Shown here one piece after another: positions 1 to 11,855 of a DNA stretch of 64,000 nt (its first letter is position 1; each line of letters starts with the position of its first letter). The notes under the pieces are model-generated. The model saw nothing but the letters and a program-made list of their open reading frames with translations. It was not told the origin of the DNA and made no database searches. Both the position numbers and the translations under genes were made by a program. Origin of the DNA: Patiria pectinifera (taxonomy: Eukaryota > Echinodermata > Asteroidea > Valvatida > Asterinidae); NCBI GenBank assembly GCA_029964075.1, contig CM057149.1:16940197-17004196 (forward strand). The letters run 5' to 3'.

Positions 1-940
1 TTAAATAGTCTCTCGTCTCAAATGCCTTAAAGTCTTGGAATCAAAGAAGAAAGGTGGATTGATAAATCGTCAGCATTATTGCAAACTCACAAGGAACGCT
101 GACGCACTCACTTATAAAGGTAATATGTCAAGCACGCAATGGAACCCTAGAAGACTGCTAGCGGTGAAAACTTGCCAACCGTAACATTGCTTTTATGAGA
201 TTACTAGAGCCACCCATCACAATATATCTAAGAGTAATACTTCATGTAGAAAAAAGATCAAGTGCGCGTATTGACATTACACTTGATCCTGGACGGCCAC
301 TTATCCACAGGGATAATAAGGAGTTTCATAGTGTGGCAGTGCGTGGGAAGAAACTAGATGAATTTGCTCTGGGAACATTGACTGGTTACGGATGTGAATG
401 GATTAAGAAGCGTGTAGTGCGTCCAAAGGGAAGGTTGGGAGATACAGCCATGGAACAAGCTACGATTTATTCTTTAAAACGATGTACATGTAGTGAGAGT
501 TGGGGTAAGGGCTATCTGTTAAGGATTAAACGGATGAGTGTATAATGGTTTGGGATGAGATCACCGGTTGAAAATTAACGGAGAGTGTTACACTTACCCT
601 TAACCCTTTTCCTTTAAATGGAACATCGCCCCAAGCAAGGCTATAAAAGCACTCTTGGCAAAGGGCTACAGGGAAGAAAAGTATGATGAAAAGAGAAGAC
701 AATTATCGGGAAAGGTGAAGGAAGGAGTTGTATTCCTGTTAAAAGAGGTCAGATCATAGGATTGAGGGAAACAGCCACTTCTTTCAAAGAGATACAGAAC
801 GTGGGATAAAGCAATTAGAGTAGCTCTTTGTTCTACATCTCGACCCCTGGGGGTCAGAAAATAAACATACATTTTGACGACTGTCACATGTCTATGAAGT
901 TCTAGCCAGTGTGAAATCTTTCTTCCAACCCATTATGCGC
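1..940. other. Unassigned 5' edge of window
   Basis: No gene is recognised here. An open frame at 195-545 (+, 116 codons) has no family motif that I know and no splice context, so I do not call it a gene. The sequence is not shared with the flanks of the other two tandem GPCRs, so the duplicated unit seems to begin only near position 925-950. Confidence 0.5.
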
Positions 941-949
941 GTCTTGACA

Positions 950-1267
950 CGCCGCATGGACGTAAGCTCCGTGATCGTGGCAACAAATTGTCTATGTCAG
1001 GTTTAATGATAAACAGCCGGAGACAAGCAGACACAAACAAAGACTTAAGTGCTGTCATTAGATTTACCGTCGCTGATGAACTGTGCTATAGTCCAGCGCA
1101 TCCTGACGAAAAAGCAATATAGTCCAAGTTTTTTGCCCCCGAGAGACTGTATGGTGAAGTGTAGGATGTGAAACCTCTGCATGATCCGTTTCTGTTTTGA
1201 ATAGTGATTGGAAAAGCTTGTGGTATTTAAAGGCTCCTCTTCGTGCAGGTGAACTTCAAGTTCCATG
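950..1267 (+). promoter_or_regulatory. Conserved 5' flank of GPCR copy 1
   Basis: About 300 bases before the start codon are recognisably shared with 7790-8082 and 13975-14303. Shared words include GTCAGGTTTAATGAT and GGTGAACTTCAAGTTC or close variants. The block includes the presumed 5' UTR and core promoter, although I see no clear TATA box. Conservation may reflect recent duplication rather than function. Confidence 0.45.
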
Positions 1268-2656
1268 ATGGCCAACCTTTCAGCTCTCGACCCCGGTACT
1301 TATACTGCGCATTTCATATCTGGGGCTGAAAATTCATGTGACGCTGGCATTCGTGCGTTCAAGTTGTTTGTCGGAGCCGCTGTTTTCGTATTTGGAGTAC
1401 CTGGTAACTGCCTGATCCTGCGTGTCTACTGGACCAAGGCACGTAAGACCAGCACCCACGTTCTGATCATGGCCTTAGCCTGGGCTGATCTGTACGATTG
1501 CCTTTCCATGTCTATTTGCACTGTGGGACTTGCTCTCATATGTGGAGGCAACGATGGACTCCTGATCTTTTGGTTGTTAATTGAGACATTTGCGGGAATT
1601 GGCATTGCTGTTTCGCTTGGTATCACCGCCGTGATTGCTGTGGATCGCTATGACTGCATATGCCGGCCACAGCGGCGGTATTGCACGCCAAGACGGGCCA
1701 AGGGAGCTGTTTTCGTTGTTGTGCTGTTCTCAGTTATATTATATATTCCGCAAGGCATTAACAGCTACCTACACCCGCCCATGTTTGGCATAGACCTACT
1801 TGTGCCAATTGTTCAAACCATTGCTGTCTTCATTGCACTTGTAACCGTCGTGCTGTGTTATGGGAAAGTTTACGCAAGGATCTCGAAACATGTGAGAGTT
1901 GGCGCCATTCCTGAACGTACATTAACGCAAGATGTTCAGGTTGCTATCAAGACTGACAAGGACCGAACAATACCGTCGATACAATCCACTTTGCCAAGGA
2001 AAGGTCAACTAAGTGGTATCCATAATCATGTGACGAAAAGGGGAAACGGTTCTGAACATAACAGCAAATGTTTGACAAAACAGCCATCAGATGCTTTGGC
2101 TAGACTCAAAGCTAATACGTCCATTGTCGACAACGAGGTGTCGACAGTTATTAATCTGGCAAACACGAGGTATACGACTCATGCACCTACGTCAAAGCGG
2201 GACATTCTTGAAGCTCCCCCAAATGCAAATGGTAAGCTGGTAAATCCTGCCGAGCGTGATTCCAATGTTGGCCTGAAAAGCGTTTCCCAAGCAGTTTCAG
2301 AGCAAGGCTGTAGTAAGGGCGGGGACACGAACCACCGTGAAGCAACGGATACTGCGAGAAGACACGCCCCTAAAAGGATGGGCGGCGCCGTCCTACAGCG
2401 TAAGACAACAAAAATGCTCTTCATTACCAGTGTGGTGCTCCTGCTGACGTGGATACCAGATCTGATTAGAAATGCTATAGAAATTGCTTATTTGACAGGT
2501 AGCAACACAGAACTTGAGAGTACATTTCGCATAATATTAGACTGGCTGTCTTTCACCATATTTATCAACAATGCCATTAATCCATTGATTTACGGACTGG
2601 CAAACAAACGATTCAGGAAAGACTGCAAGGAGGTGTTTCGAAAAATCAGACGCTAG
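1268..2656 (+). CDS. Rhodopsin-class (class A) GPCR, tandem copy 1
   Basis: A single-exon gene for a seven-helix G-protein-coupled receptor of the plasma membrane; ligand unknown. Visible class A signatures: GNCLILRVYW in TM1 (N1.50), LAWADL in TM2 (D2.50), DRYDCIC at the end of TM3 (about residues 126-132), TWIP in TM6, and NPLIY in TM7 (about 438-442) followed by a basic C-terminal helix. The third cytoplasmic loop is very long, about 175 residues. ECL2 lacks the usual cysteine, so the common TM3-ECL2 disulphide may be absent. The N-terminus has an N-L-S glycosylation site. Two adjacent ATGs occur at 1265 and 1268; the second is chosen because it aligns with the starts of the two paralogues. 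At 462 aa it is long for class A only because of the loop. The paralogues follow at 8083 and 14304 on the same strand. The receptor type is secure; a subfamily name is not. Confidence 0.9.
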   Translation: MANLSALDPGTYTAHFISGAENSCDAGIRAFKLFVGAAVFVFGVPGNCLILRVYWTKARKTSTHVLIMALAWADLYDCLSMSICTVGLALICGGNDGLLIFWLLIETFAGIGIAVSLGITAVIAVDRYDCICRPQRRYCTPRRAKGAVFVVVLFSVILYIPQGINSYLHPPMFGIDLLVPIVQTIAVFIALVTVVLCYGKVYARISKHVRVGAIPERTLTQDVQVAIKTDKDRTIPSIQSTLPRKGQLSGIHNHVTKRGNGSEHNSKCLTKQPSDALARLKANTSIVDNEVSTVINLANTRYTTHAPTSKRDILEAPPNANGKLVNPAERDSNVGLKSVSQAVSEQGCSKGGDTNHREATDTARRHAPKRMGGAVLQRKTTKMLFITSVVLLLTWIPDLIRNAIEIAYLTGSNTELESTFRIILDWLSFTIFINNAINPLIYGLANKRFRKDCKEVFRKIRR

Positions 2657-3351
2657 CTGTTCTTTTCAGTAAACTCCTTCTCGCTGGAGCAAAACCATAG
2701 CGGTTGGTCAAGTTGAAGTATGTATTTCGTGTTATCGTCGTCGTTGTACCACGAACTGACCCTATATCATTTGACGTCGTTTCTTATAATTGTGAGTAAA
2801 ATCCGGGGTTTTGTTGATTTTAGGAAAAGATGTTTTCATGAAAAAGAACTGTTCCGGAAATTTTTCTGGAAAATACACATTTGACTAGGCGAGTGATATG
2901 ACGTTTTAAAGGCAGCTTTGGCGTTCCTTACGTTTGGGCCTCAACCGACTTCAATTCAGAGTGCAAACCAATTTGGAGCATAAACGTACGGCAAAACATG
3001 TCACAGTGAAAACTACAAATGTAGTATTATGGAGAAAACTCTCCCGAAAGACACACACTAACAAACCAATTTGTGCTTTAAACCTTCGGTTACATAAAAC
3101 CACTTCAATTTTGCATCGTATACACGGTTATATTAATTATTACTGCACGTTGTCGTACGTACGTTGGTTATTTAGCCTGGTCACCCATACAACAGTGGGC
3201 TTGAGCTCAAAGGATTGAAAACAACTGTCACTAAAGGTTATTGCCGGTTACTTTTAGATGAAAAAAAATAATGAAATGATTGGTTATGTCTGCCCTGCCG
3301 ACTCAAGACCGTTCTACCCCAGGGAGATAATAATGACTCAAAGAGATGGTA
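2657..3351. other. 3' flank of GPCR 1, no gene
   Basis: The first 200 bases are shared with the 3' flanks of the other two GPCRs (words such as CTGGAGCAAAA and TTTGACGT). The remainder is AT-rich with no gene recognised. Confidence 0.5.
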
Positions 3352-3904
3352 CAGGGTGAGTCAACAAATTGCTCAATCCGTTCAATGAATATCACCATTT
3401 TAACGCAATGACCCTAAAATTAACCTGTTTCGTCCCAAAAAAATTAAGATATTTAGTGTGTATTCTTACTGTTTGGAACAACAAAGAAAATGACACAGAA
3501 TGCTAATTGTTTCAACAACTGTCAACAACTGTAGTACACAATATTTTTATTAACAACCCTGACTAGGAAAAAAATGGCATATAAAATTCACATTTTTTTC
3601 TCGAAAAGACGGGCCTTCAAAAGGACTTTGTTGAATATTTTTAAATTTAAACTGCTGATGATGTGTGAAGACAATTGTGACGATGATTCTTGAAATCGCA
3701 TTTTTTTGGACGAACGAGGTTTTAGGATCACTGTGTTTAAATGGTAATGAACGGACTGAGCAATGTCAGTATTTTTTTTAAATCTAAAAGTAGCTTATGA
3801 AATTGGCTTTTCAGTCTTTATTATTGTTGGTGCTACATATTTTTTAAATATGAAATATATCATTTTTGGGGTTTGGTTTCCGCTTTTTTTCTGGACTCAC
3901 CCTG
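3352..3904. mobile_element. MITE with CAGGGTGAGTC ends and TA flanks
   Basis: CAGGGTGAGTC begins at 3352 and its reverse complement ends at 3904, each flanked by TA. Short inverted ends plus a TA duplication fit a Tc1/mariner-type non-autonomous element. The interior is AT-rich; the 61-codon open frame in it is not convincing. Only about 11-13 bases of inverted repeat are seen, so this is a moderate call. Confidence 0.5.
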
Positions 3905-4839
3905 TACATGTTACTGGGTCTGGTGTTTGGCTAGATAGGAAATTCTGAGTCAATGGTTCAACCGATTTTAAAAACGCCTGCACATGTAATTACCTGATAT
4001 TTGAATGAAAAACTTACTTTTTTTACAGAGAAATTTCGTAGTATTACTAAATTTAACAACTCGTACTGCAAAAAAAGTACCTTCTCTGCACGTGGGTACT
4101 AATGGCTTTACACGTTTCGAGATAATCTCAAGAGAAGTTTCCTTATTTTAGAATTGCAAAATGTACGCTGTGCATCCATACTCCATGAAGTAAATACAAC
4201 GCCCATACGATTCCTCGTGAGCTTTAACTTTCTAGTGAATCCAATAATAATAATTGAAAATTATCAGCAAAGAAACTCGCTTTTCGTCTTGATGAAAACG
4301 AAAATTCCAGTTGTCTTTAACACTTTTATAATCTACTGTTCAGTGTGTTTTGCCATATTAAGTAGGGAGAAGGCTCGTTTGTTTGGGCGCGCGCGCCTGA
4401 AATATATCACAGATGTCCGTCCCTTCGTGAAAACGGACATCTAACTGATGCTTTTACTCCCTTTCGATGCTGGCGTCTTATTGTAAAAACGCAAATTAAA
4501 AAGCAATTAAGCCTATGGAGATGTATGCCCCTTATACCATTAATGTTTTTGAGACGTTATTACTCCTTTTTTTTCTAGAACAGTTGAGAGTGGTGTTTTA
4601 TAGCAAAAGAGAAAAACAATTTAAAAAAAAATAGAGAAAAAAATGTCATTTTTACACGCCCGTCCCTTCATACAAAAGGTGACGTCATTTCCTCAAAGTT
4701 CCATGCTACCCTAAAGTGTTTTCTCTTTCACCACAAAGTGCACGTAAACCCCTGTGGTACAGTTTGGTACAAAGATTTCTCATTTAAAGGCGATGCGATG
4801 CGAGGGTGCAGCCTAACCTACACCAACTGGGGACTTGGT
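3905..4839. other. AT-rich intergenic stretch
   Basis: No gene, RNA or clear repeat is recognised. An open frame at 4154-4444 has no motif and is probably chance in AT-rich DNA. Confidence 0.5.
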
Positions 4840-5104
4840 CAGTGGCGCACCCATTTTTTTTTTAGAAGTTAAATTTTTTCAAAAAATGTTGCCCAAAATT
4901 TTGTGCCATAGAAAACAAATTGGTGGTTTTTGTTGGTGGGGACGGACTATTTTTACGTTGGTGGCGCCACTAACACCCCTATTATACCACTCGAAAACAG
5001 GCCACATACATATCACCAAGGTCAAATCGTGGAACTAATTTTTTTTTACCCCCCCCCAAACAAATTGACAATCTCTGGGCCCCCCCCCCTTGGGTGCGCC
5101 ACTG
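4840..5104. mobile_element. hAT-like MITE, 8-bp target duplication
   Basis: The element starts CAGTGGCGCACCC and ends with the exact reverse complement. It is flanked by the 8-bp direct repeat GACTTGGT (4832-4839 and 5105-5112). An 8-bp duplication with CAG ends is the hAT hallmark. The interior has homopolymer G, C and T runs and no transposase. Confidence 0.85.
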
Positions 5105-5574
5105 GACTTGGTCGCCGCCCTCCACTCATTTGATGATTTGCATTTATCCCAAAAGTATTGTGGCAGAAACTCCCAGGGCCAACGCAAGTCTGCTATAGGA
5201 CCAAGTCTGACACCTTTTAAGGTGGATAAGATTTTCACAAACCTAGGCTCTTCCCTAGACGAGAGACCAATCAGAGCGACCTCAGGGCTAAGGGTTTAGG
5301 TCCGCCGATTGTAAATGATAGTTAATTAATCTCTGTTAATTGCACCATCATCATCATCATTCTCCATATCCATCATGGGGGACGTTGAGCCGCCCAGACC
5401 AAGCAATCAGATGCAGACCTGTAAACGAAGACACCCTGAAGACAGATATTCAGTAACCTCAAGCAACAATGATCATTTATTAAGCACTAATCAATAAACG
5501 TACAGTAATTGGAATTGATTGGCGTGGTTGATTCATTGTCTGGGCGCTTTCTTATTGGGGAGATGATCCAAACT

Positions 5575-5760
5575 TACTGCTCGCAGCAGCAATGCACAAC
5601 AGCATCATCAATGCACAACAATTCAGCAATACACCACAATGTCAACAATGTACATCAGCATGAGCAATGTAAAACAGCAACAGCAATGTGCAACAGCATC
5701 AGAAATGTAGAACAGCATAACAATGTACCGTACAGCAGAACAGCCTTGTACTCGCTACGC
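5575..5760 (+). repeat. Degenerate AATGTACAACAGCA-type tandem repeat
   Basis: Irregular repeats of CAACAGCA and AATGTA words follow each other for about 185 bases. The open frame across it (5509-6072) is rich in Q, N and H because of the repeat and is probably not a gene. Confidence 0.6.
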
Positions 5761-6359
5761 GTCAACCATGCAAGCCAGTATCAGCAACATACAGCTATGC
5801 GGCCTTGTTCTCGGGGTGACTGTAAGGTAATGGCATTGGCAATTTTACAGAATTCTGCTAGAAATCTGCTGAAACAAATCATTCTGCAAAATTTCTGTCA
5901 AACTCGTTTAGTCCCCAAAAATTATGTCAAATTTAGCCGCAATTCGGTTAAAACGGTCACCCTGCTTGTATATGCAACACATCAGCTATACATTCCAGCG
6001 TCAACTCAGCACAGTTCGTACGACTTTGTGCAAATCACGCAGAGACAATTCTCAAACACAGAACACAAGTAAACCGTCTTCTTGTGTGCCCGGTGTCACA
6101 GAACGTCACGTATTTCCCTCCCAGGCATCACGCAAAAAGTTTACACACTTGTACACCGACGAAGTGTGGACGTTCCTTTGTTTTCGTAAGAAAAACCTGC
6201 GAAAAAAAAATCATTTTACTCACACTGTGAAAACTCTGTCAACCAATTTTTTTCCCTATGACTCTCTTCGGTGTTTCTCTTCATTTTGCCACGAATAAAC
6301 CTAACCCCAAAATGCCTCTTAACCTGTTTTCCAGAGAGGGGGAAAAGCTGTGTGGACGT

Positions 6360-8082
6360 GCTTTACAGTATACTCCCGAGGACAATGCTTTGTGTTTTCC
6401 TTTGTTTCTGTAATATACCACAATTCCTATTAATCAATAACACAACCGTCGAATTGAAAGACACGCCTTAATAGTTTATTCCAAATTAATATCTAAAAAA
6501 ATAAAAACTGGCAACGAGGCGCTATTAATTTTATTAGTATGTTCAAAAATGGCACATTGGCGAGGGCTTTCTTCTCATCATTATATTTTTTGTGCCTGGT
6601 ATAAATATTACATTGCGAGCTGCTTTTATCATGCTGACCCCCGGGGAAATACAACCATTAACTGCCCGCTTTCTGCCTTGTCTTGTCCCCAAAATGTCAA
6701 CTGGAGCATCGATGACAAGAAATTAACGAAGTGTCATTAATCATTACAATTGTGTGGTTTCATTGATGCGTGAAGCCAATTCAAGCCAACACACACTCGC
6801 ACACAAATCCAAGGCGGCTATTTGTACTCCCTGTTCTGTGTACAGTTAGCGTAACCATTAGCATAACCCGTCTGGTACATCATTATATAGCAAGATATGT
6901 GACAGAGTGAACACAGCCCTCCCCGTCTTTTGTGTTAGTCATTGTGTTATCAGAATCTCATGAATTCTTTTGAAATATCTGGGGGTGTGTGTGCTATGTA
7001 GCAATAGTCTAGGTGTAGGGTATTGGACATGTGGGATACCCCTCTGTCACGTATCGTGCTTATCGACCCACGATGGCGACTTCCAGTCAAGATAAGAAGG
7101 GGACACCGGCGTAGATTGAAGCTCGACTTATGTATCAAGATCTAACTACGATCATAATGTCATGTACAGCTTCAGTTCTTTGTTACCTTTTTCTATCCGC
7201 CTGCAGCGCGTTTTTGGAAATTAAACCTTTTTTGCCGATTTGCCTGTATGTTAACGATGCATCATGTGGCTGGATGACAAAACAAGCATGGCAATTTGTG
7301 CATAAACCTATGGAGCTGTGAACCATGCAGTTGCAACTTTCATTTGATTTCTCCTCATTATATATCAAGAATTTAGTGATCATCTGTTTTTTTCTTTTCT
7401 TTTCTTCTCTTTAAAGATTATCAGAATCCGAATATAATGACGTATTACGTCCCTCCCAATATTGGCCAATTATAGAATCTAGTTAACAAGCTCACGGCCC
7501 CAACACTGACCAATCACAATCGCTGCTCCTGGCAAGAGGACTAATACCTGGAAAGATTGCATTAATAGTTAAATCGATGATACCATTGAATTGGCTACAT
7601 CCGGCTCATTATGCAAACATGATTGTCACATTAAAAAATAATGACTTCCAGTGAATAGACATTCTGAATCACCTGAACGGTACTTTGTGTGTTCATGGGC
7701 TAAATTTACGAGGCTTTACTTGTCTTGCTCATATAGATATATACCACTGGCTGTGTTCCAGTGTCACGTATTCCGTAATGAGGAGGAATGGAGACGTAAG
7801 CTCCATATGTTGCATGACAACAATTTGTCTTTGTCAGGTTTAATGATAGCAGTCGGCGATAAGCAGATAGAAACAGACCTGTCATTCAATTTACTATGGG
7901 TGATGAAACGTGCTGCGTGCTGTGCATCCAACAATTCTTGTTGCTCTTTTTTGAGAGTATTTATGGTCGAAGTTATGATGTGAAAACCTACAAGACCCAT
8001 TGCTGTTTTGGAAATTATTGGAATAGCTTCTTCTGGTATCAATTAGGTTCCTCTGTGATTAAGGTGAACTTCAAGTTCTATA
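6360..8082 (+). repeat. Paralogous 5' block of GPCR copy 2
   Basis: This stretch aligns in order with the sequence before GPCR copy 3 (about 11030-14303) once two insertions there are removed. Shared landmarks include GGAGCATCGATGAC (near 6703; also 10570), a CATGTACAGCTTCAGTTCT word (7162 and 13412), and a TGGATGAC...TTTGTGCA word near 7270 and 13523. It shows that the duplicated unit reaches at least 1.6 kb upstream of the gene. No gene is seen inside. Confidence 0.7.
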
Positions 8083-9483
8083 ATGGCTAACCTTTCAGCT
8101 CCCAACGCCAGTACTGTACCTTTTATATCTGGGGCTGAAAACTATGACACTAGCAGCATTCATTTTGCGTTCACGTTGTTTGTCAGGATCGTGGTATTCG
8201 TATTTGGAGTACCTGGTAACTGCCTGATCCTGCGTGTCTACTGGACCAAGGCACGTAAGACCAGCACCCACGTTTTGATCATGGCCTTAGCCTGGGCTGA
8301 TCTGTGCATTTGCCTTATATTGCCAGTTGACATTGTGGGACATGCTCTCGAATGTGGCGGCAACAATGGTCTTCGCATTTTTTGGTTGTTGATTGAGACA
8401 TTCGAGGGAATTGGCATAGCTGTTTCGCTTGGTATCACCGCTGTGATTGCTGCGGATCGCTATGACTGCATATGCCGGCCACAGCGGCGGTATTGCACGC
8501 CAAGACGGGCCAAGGTAGCTGTTTTTGTTGTCGTGCTGTTCTCAGTTATATTTGGTATTCCTGGAGGCATCAAATATTACCTGTGCCAGCGGTCAGTGTC
8601 AGGCATAAACCTACTTGTGCCAATTTCCCGAATCATTGCTGTCTTAATTGCGCTCGTTACAATCGTGCTGTGTTACGGGAACGTTTACGCAAGGATCTCG
8701 AAACATGTAAGGGTTGGCGCTATTCCTGAACACACATTAACACAAGATGATCAGGTTGCCATCACGATCAACAAAGACCAAATGACACCATCGACACAAC
8801 CCACTTTGCCAAGGAAAGGTCAACTGGGTGCTACCAATAGTCACATAACCAAAAGAGGAAAAGGTTCTGAACGCATTGGCAAATGTTCAACACAAGCGCT
8901 ATCATCAGCTGCTCCGGCTAGAATCGAAGCCAATACGTCCATTTTCGACAACGAAGTATCAACAGTTATCAATCTGACAAACGCCAGCTACACGACTAAC
9001 GCACCTACTTCAAGGCGAGACTTTCTTGAAGTTCCCAAAAATGCAAATAGTAAGCTGGTGAATCCTGCTGAGCGTGATTCCAAAGTTGGCTCGAACAGCG
9101 TTTCTCAAGCAGTTTCAGAGCAAGGCTGTAGACATGAGGGCGGGGGCAGGAACCACCGTGAAGCAACGGACGCCGGGAGAAGACACGCCCCTAAAAGGAT
9201 GGGCGCCGCCGTCCTACAGCGTAAGACAACAAAAATGCTCTTCATTACCAGTGTGGTGTTCCTGCTGACGTGGATACCAGATCTGATTAATAATGCTGTA
9301 GACATTGCTCCTTGGACAGGTAGCAACATAGACCATGAGAGTAGGCCTACATTTCGCGTTACATTGGACTGGCTGATTTACATTATATATGCCAACAGTG
9401 TCATTAATCCATTGATTTACGGACTGGCAAACAAACGATTCAGGAAAGACTGCAAGGAGGTGTTTCGAAAAATGAGACGCTAG
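8083..9483 (+). CDS. Rhodopsin-class (class A) GPCR, tandem copy 2
   Basis: A single-exon receptor of 466 aa, paralogous to the genes at 1268 and 14304. It keeps GNCLILRVYW (TM1), LAWADL (TM2), DRYDCIC (from residue 125), TWIP (TM6) and NPLIY (442-446), with the same long, hydrophilic third cytoplasmic loop. TM2 and its outer end differ most from copy 1 (CICLILPVDIVGHALE here), as do the N-terminus and ECL2, which has a cysteine that the other two lack. A Y-P-like extra pair of residues sits before TM7. The ATG lies in the same context as in the paralogues. It appears intact. The likely role is a membrane receptor coupling to G protein; the ligand cannot be read from sequence. Confidence 0.9.
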   Translation: MANLSAPNASTVPFISGAENYDTSSIHFAFTLFVRIVVFVFGVPGNCLILRVYWTKARKTSTHVLIMALAWADLCICLILPVDIVGHALECGGNNGLRIFWLLIETFEGIGIAVSLGITAVIAADRYDCICRPQRRYCTPRRAKVAVFVVVLFSVIFGIPGGIKYYLCQRSVSGINLLVPISRIIAVLIALVTIVLCYGNVYARISKHVRVGAIPEHTLTQDDQVAITINKDQMTPSTQPTLPRKGQLGATNSHITKRGKGSERIGKCSTQALSSAAPARIEANTSIFDNEVSTVINLTNASYTTNAPTSRRDFLEVPKNANSKLVNPAERDSKVGSNSVSQAVSEQGCRHEGGGRNHREATDAGRRHAPKRMGAAVLQRKTTKMLFITSVVFLLTWIPDLINNAVDIAPWTGSNIDHESRPTFRVTLDWLIYIIYANSVINPLIYGLANKRFRKDCKEVFRKMRR

Positions 9484-10544
9484 CTGTTCTTTTGGGTTAA
9501 CTCCATCTCGCTGGAGCAAAATCATAGCGGTCGGTCAAGTTGAGGTTTGTGTGTTATCGTCAATGATGTCCCAAGAACTGACCCTAATCCTTTGACGTTA
9601 TCCCTTTAGTTGTGAGTAATATCCGCGGTTTGTTGATTTTAGGAAAAGATATTTCCATGAATGTCTAGAGATATTTTCCCGATGCTTTGTGGAAAAGATA
9701 CTTCCAGTTAACTAGACGTAGATTTAATTCGTAATCACGTTTAATTTGTCATTGATTATCACTACAAGAGCTGTATTCTTAGTCAGTATTGTATTTATTA
9801 TTTTGTTAATGGATGTTAGCTGATTGAAGAGCAACAAATGTTATCCCCGGAATAAAAAAAAACCCAGAGGTAGATTAAATAAGCAATATAGTAAAACAAT
9901 CGCCGTTGTTGATGCCGAAGAGTCACTGGTAAAGCTGACCTAAAAATCGTGGAAAATCGTTCGAAAAGGTGCCAAAATCTTTTTACTTATCTCAAATTCT
10001 AGGAATCCTCACAAGTTGTTATTTCACGAGTAGTTGAACACTAATATAATCTAAGTACATTCCGAATTCCAGCTCAATCTGTTTTGAAAACGCTAGTGTT
10101 ACACCTTGAACTATCTTCAAGGCAAATTTCGCTGGACTAGGATTTTTCTGCCGACCAAAACAGCACGTAGATTTCAGGTTGGCCGATTTTGCCGCAATAA
10201 TGACGAGGCGCATTATTAGCATATTCAATAGCGTGACTCGGCGTGACTTAGCGTGGGTCTTGGTATCGACCATTGGAAGTTGGGGGAAAAGGATGACGTT
10301 ATAACTTGTGAAGGAGGCAATAGTGCATTTTTTTAATGCACACCATAATGGATAGGAACCTTATAAACATTTTGTGAGGCTTGAAAAAGATTGACAGATA
10401 TTGCAAACACACCAGTGTTACAGCTCTGAAGAAAATGGACGTACCCAAGCCTATTTGTTCTAATTTCAAAGAACATATAAACATATCAAAATTATTTTTA
10501 GCACAAAAATATGCAACTTTCAGCGTTTGTTTCAACCATTACTT
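9484..10544. other. 3' flank of GPCR 2 and intergenic DNA
   Basis: Up to about 9730 the sequence is paralogous to the 3' flanks of GPCR 1 and 3 (AGACGTAGATTTAAT near 9713 and 16099). At 9893-9990 there is a partial copy of the dispersed repeat seen on the other strand at 16570-16680. No gene is recognised. Confidence 0.5.
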
Positions 10545-10910
10545 GCCTGCATTCAGCCTGCATGTCAACTGGAGCATCGATGACTAGAAATTAATGAGTT
10601 TTCATTAACCATTACAATGTTATGGATTCATCGATGCGTAAAGAGTGGCGTATGCAGGTGAGGGGGGGGGGGGAACAGTGGGCATGATGGTGATGCTGGA
10701 TATGCAACTGCGTGAAGCCAACACAAAAACATTCAAAGCGCCTAATAAAACTCCCTGTAATGTGTTTTTTTTTTAGCACAGAGAACACGTAAACTTGGTA
10801 TAATTCGTCTGGTACGCACCCAATTCAAGATGACGACTTCTAGTCAAGCGGACACAACCGTCCACTATTTCAAGATCAAACTACAATCACATGTACAGTT
10901 TGCATAATTG
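10545..10910 (+). repeat. Orphan partial copy of the GPCR 5' block
   Basis: This stretch shares GTCAACTGGAGCATCGATGAC and following words with 6697, and an AACTACAATCACATGTACAG-like word with 7141 and 13396, but no receptor follows. It is a leftover of an additional duplication or of a deletion between units. Confidence 0.6.
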
Positions 10911-11077
10911 GTCATACATTGAATACTTTCCGATAAACTCAGCTGGTGTTTGATTCACCTCCTGTGGTTCGTGATGTTAGCATATGAGAGAAACAAGCTC
11001 GACCAAATTGGGTGCAGTATATGTTTTACAGTTGTACTTCGAAGATACCAACATCCCTATTTAACAATCACACAACT

Positions 11078-11768
11078 CGTCACCGACACCACGAACTGAC
11101 ACCCTCTGCATCACATGTGTACAAAAAAAATCAAAAATGCAAATTTTCTTTTTTTGCACATATTAGCAGTTTGTATCATGAAGTTTAACATGACGAGGGT
11201 AAAATTGCTGAAATCATCTAAAATAAGCGAATTTTACTAATGAATTTTCAAGAAATTTGTCAATTCTGGTAGTTTTGGTTACCACGAAGTGACACTGCAC
11301 AGGGTGTCAGTTCGTGAAAACCAAAATTTACGTGTTTTCGGAGAGTGCGCGCATGCAATAGCTTAGTGAGTGTCAGTTCGTGAAAACCAAAATTGACGCG
11401 TTTTGGAAGAGTGCGCGCACGCATGCGCAGTGTGTGCGCGCACTCTCCCAAAACGGGTCAATTTTGGTTTTCACGAACTGACACTAACGCTATTGCATGC
11501 GCGCACTCTCCGAAAACACGTACATTTTGGTTTTCACGAACTGACACCCATCTTAATCATTTAATTGCTAATTAACTAAGCAGATTTTTACAATCTAACG
11601 TATAAAATTGAGTAGTGAAAGCATTTTTACGTTGAGTGATACTAAAACCTCTAAGATAAATGGAATATTTTACTGAGTAAATTCGTGTCAAACCTTTAAA
11701 AGCGTTTTTCTCCGATTTGAATTTCTACAACGCTGACCACCGGGTGTCAGTTCGTGGTGTCGGTGACG
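11078..11768. mobile_element. Foldback-type transposon, AACT target duplication
   Basis: A 691-bp element with 27-bp perfect inverted ends starting CGTCACCGACACCACGAACT. AACT flanks both sides (11074-11077, 11769-11772). The interior is a long palindrome (about 11300-11552, centred near 11430) built around a CACGAACTGACAC word that also sits in the ends. The paralogous locus near 6450 reads straight through the insertion point, an internal empty site. The two small open frames in the palindrome are by-products of the repeat. Confidence 0.85.
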
Positions 11769-11855
11769 AACTGTCGAATTGAAAGGCAAGCGTTAGATTT
11801 ATTTCAAATGAATATCTAAACAAATGGCAACGGGCCACTATAAACTTTATTAATA

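Noticed and set aside
5509..6072. 187-codon open frame rich in Gln, Asn and His
   Set aside because: Composition is explained by the AATGTACAACAGCA-type tandem repeat; no domain is seen.
11260..11575. Opposing small open frames with repeated NFGFHELT/QFWFSRTDT peptides
   Set aside because: They arise from the palindromic foldback element at 11078-11768.
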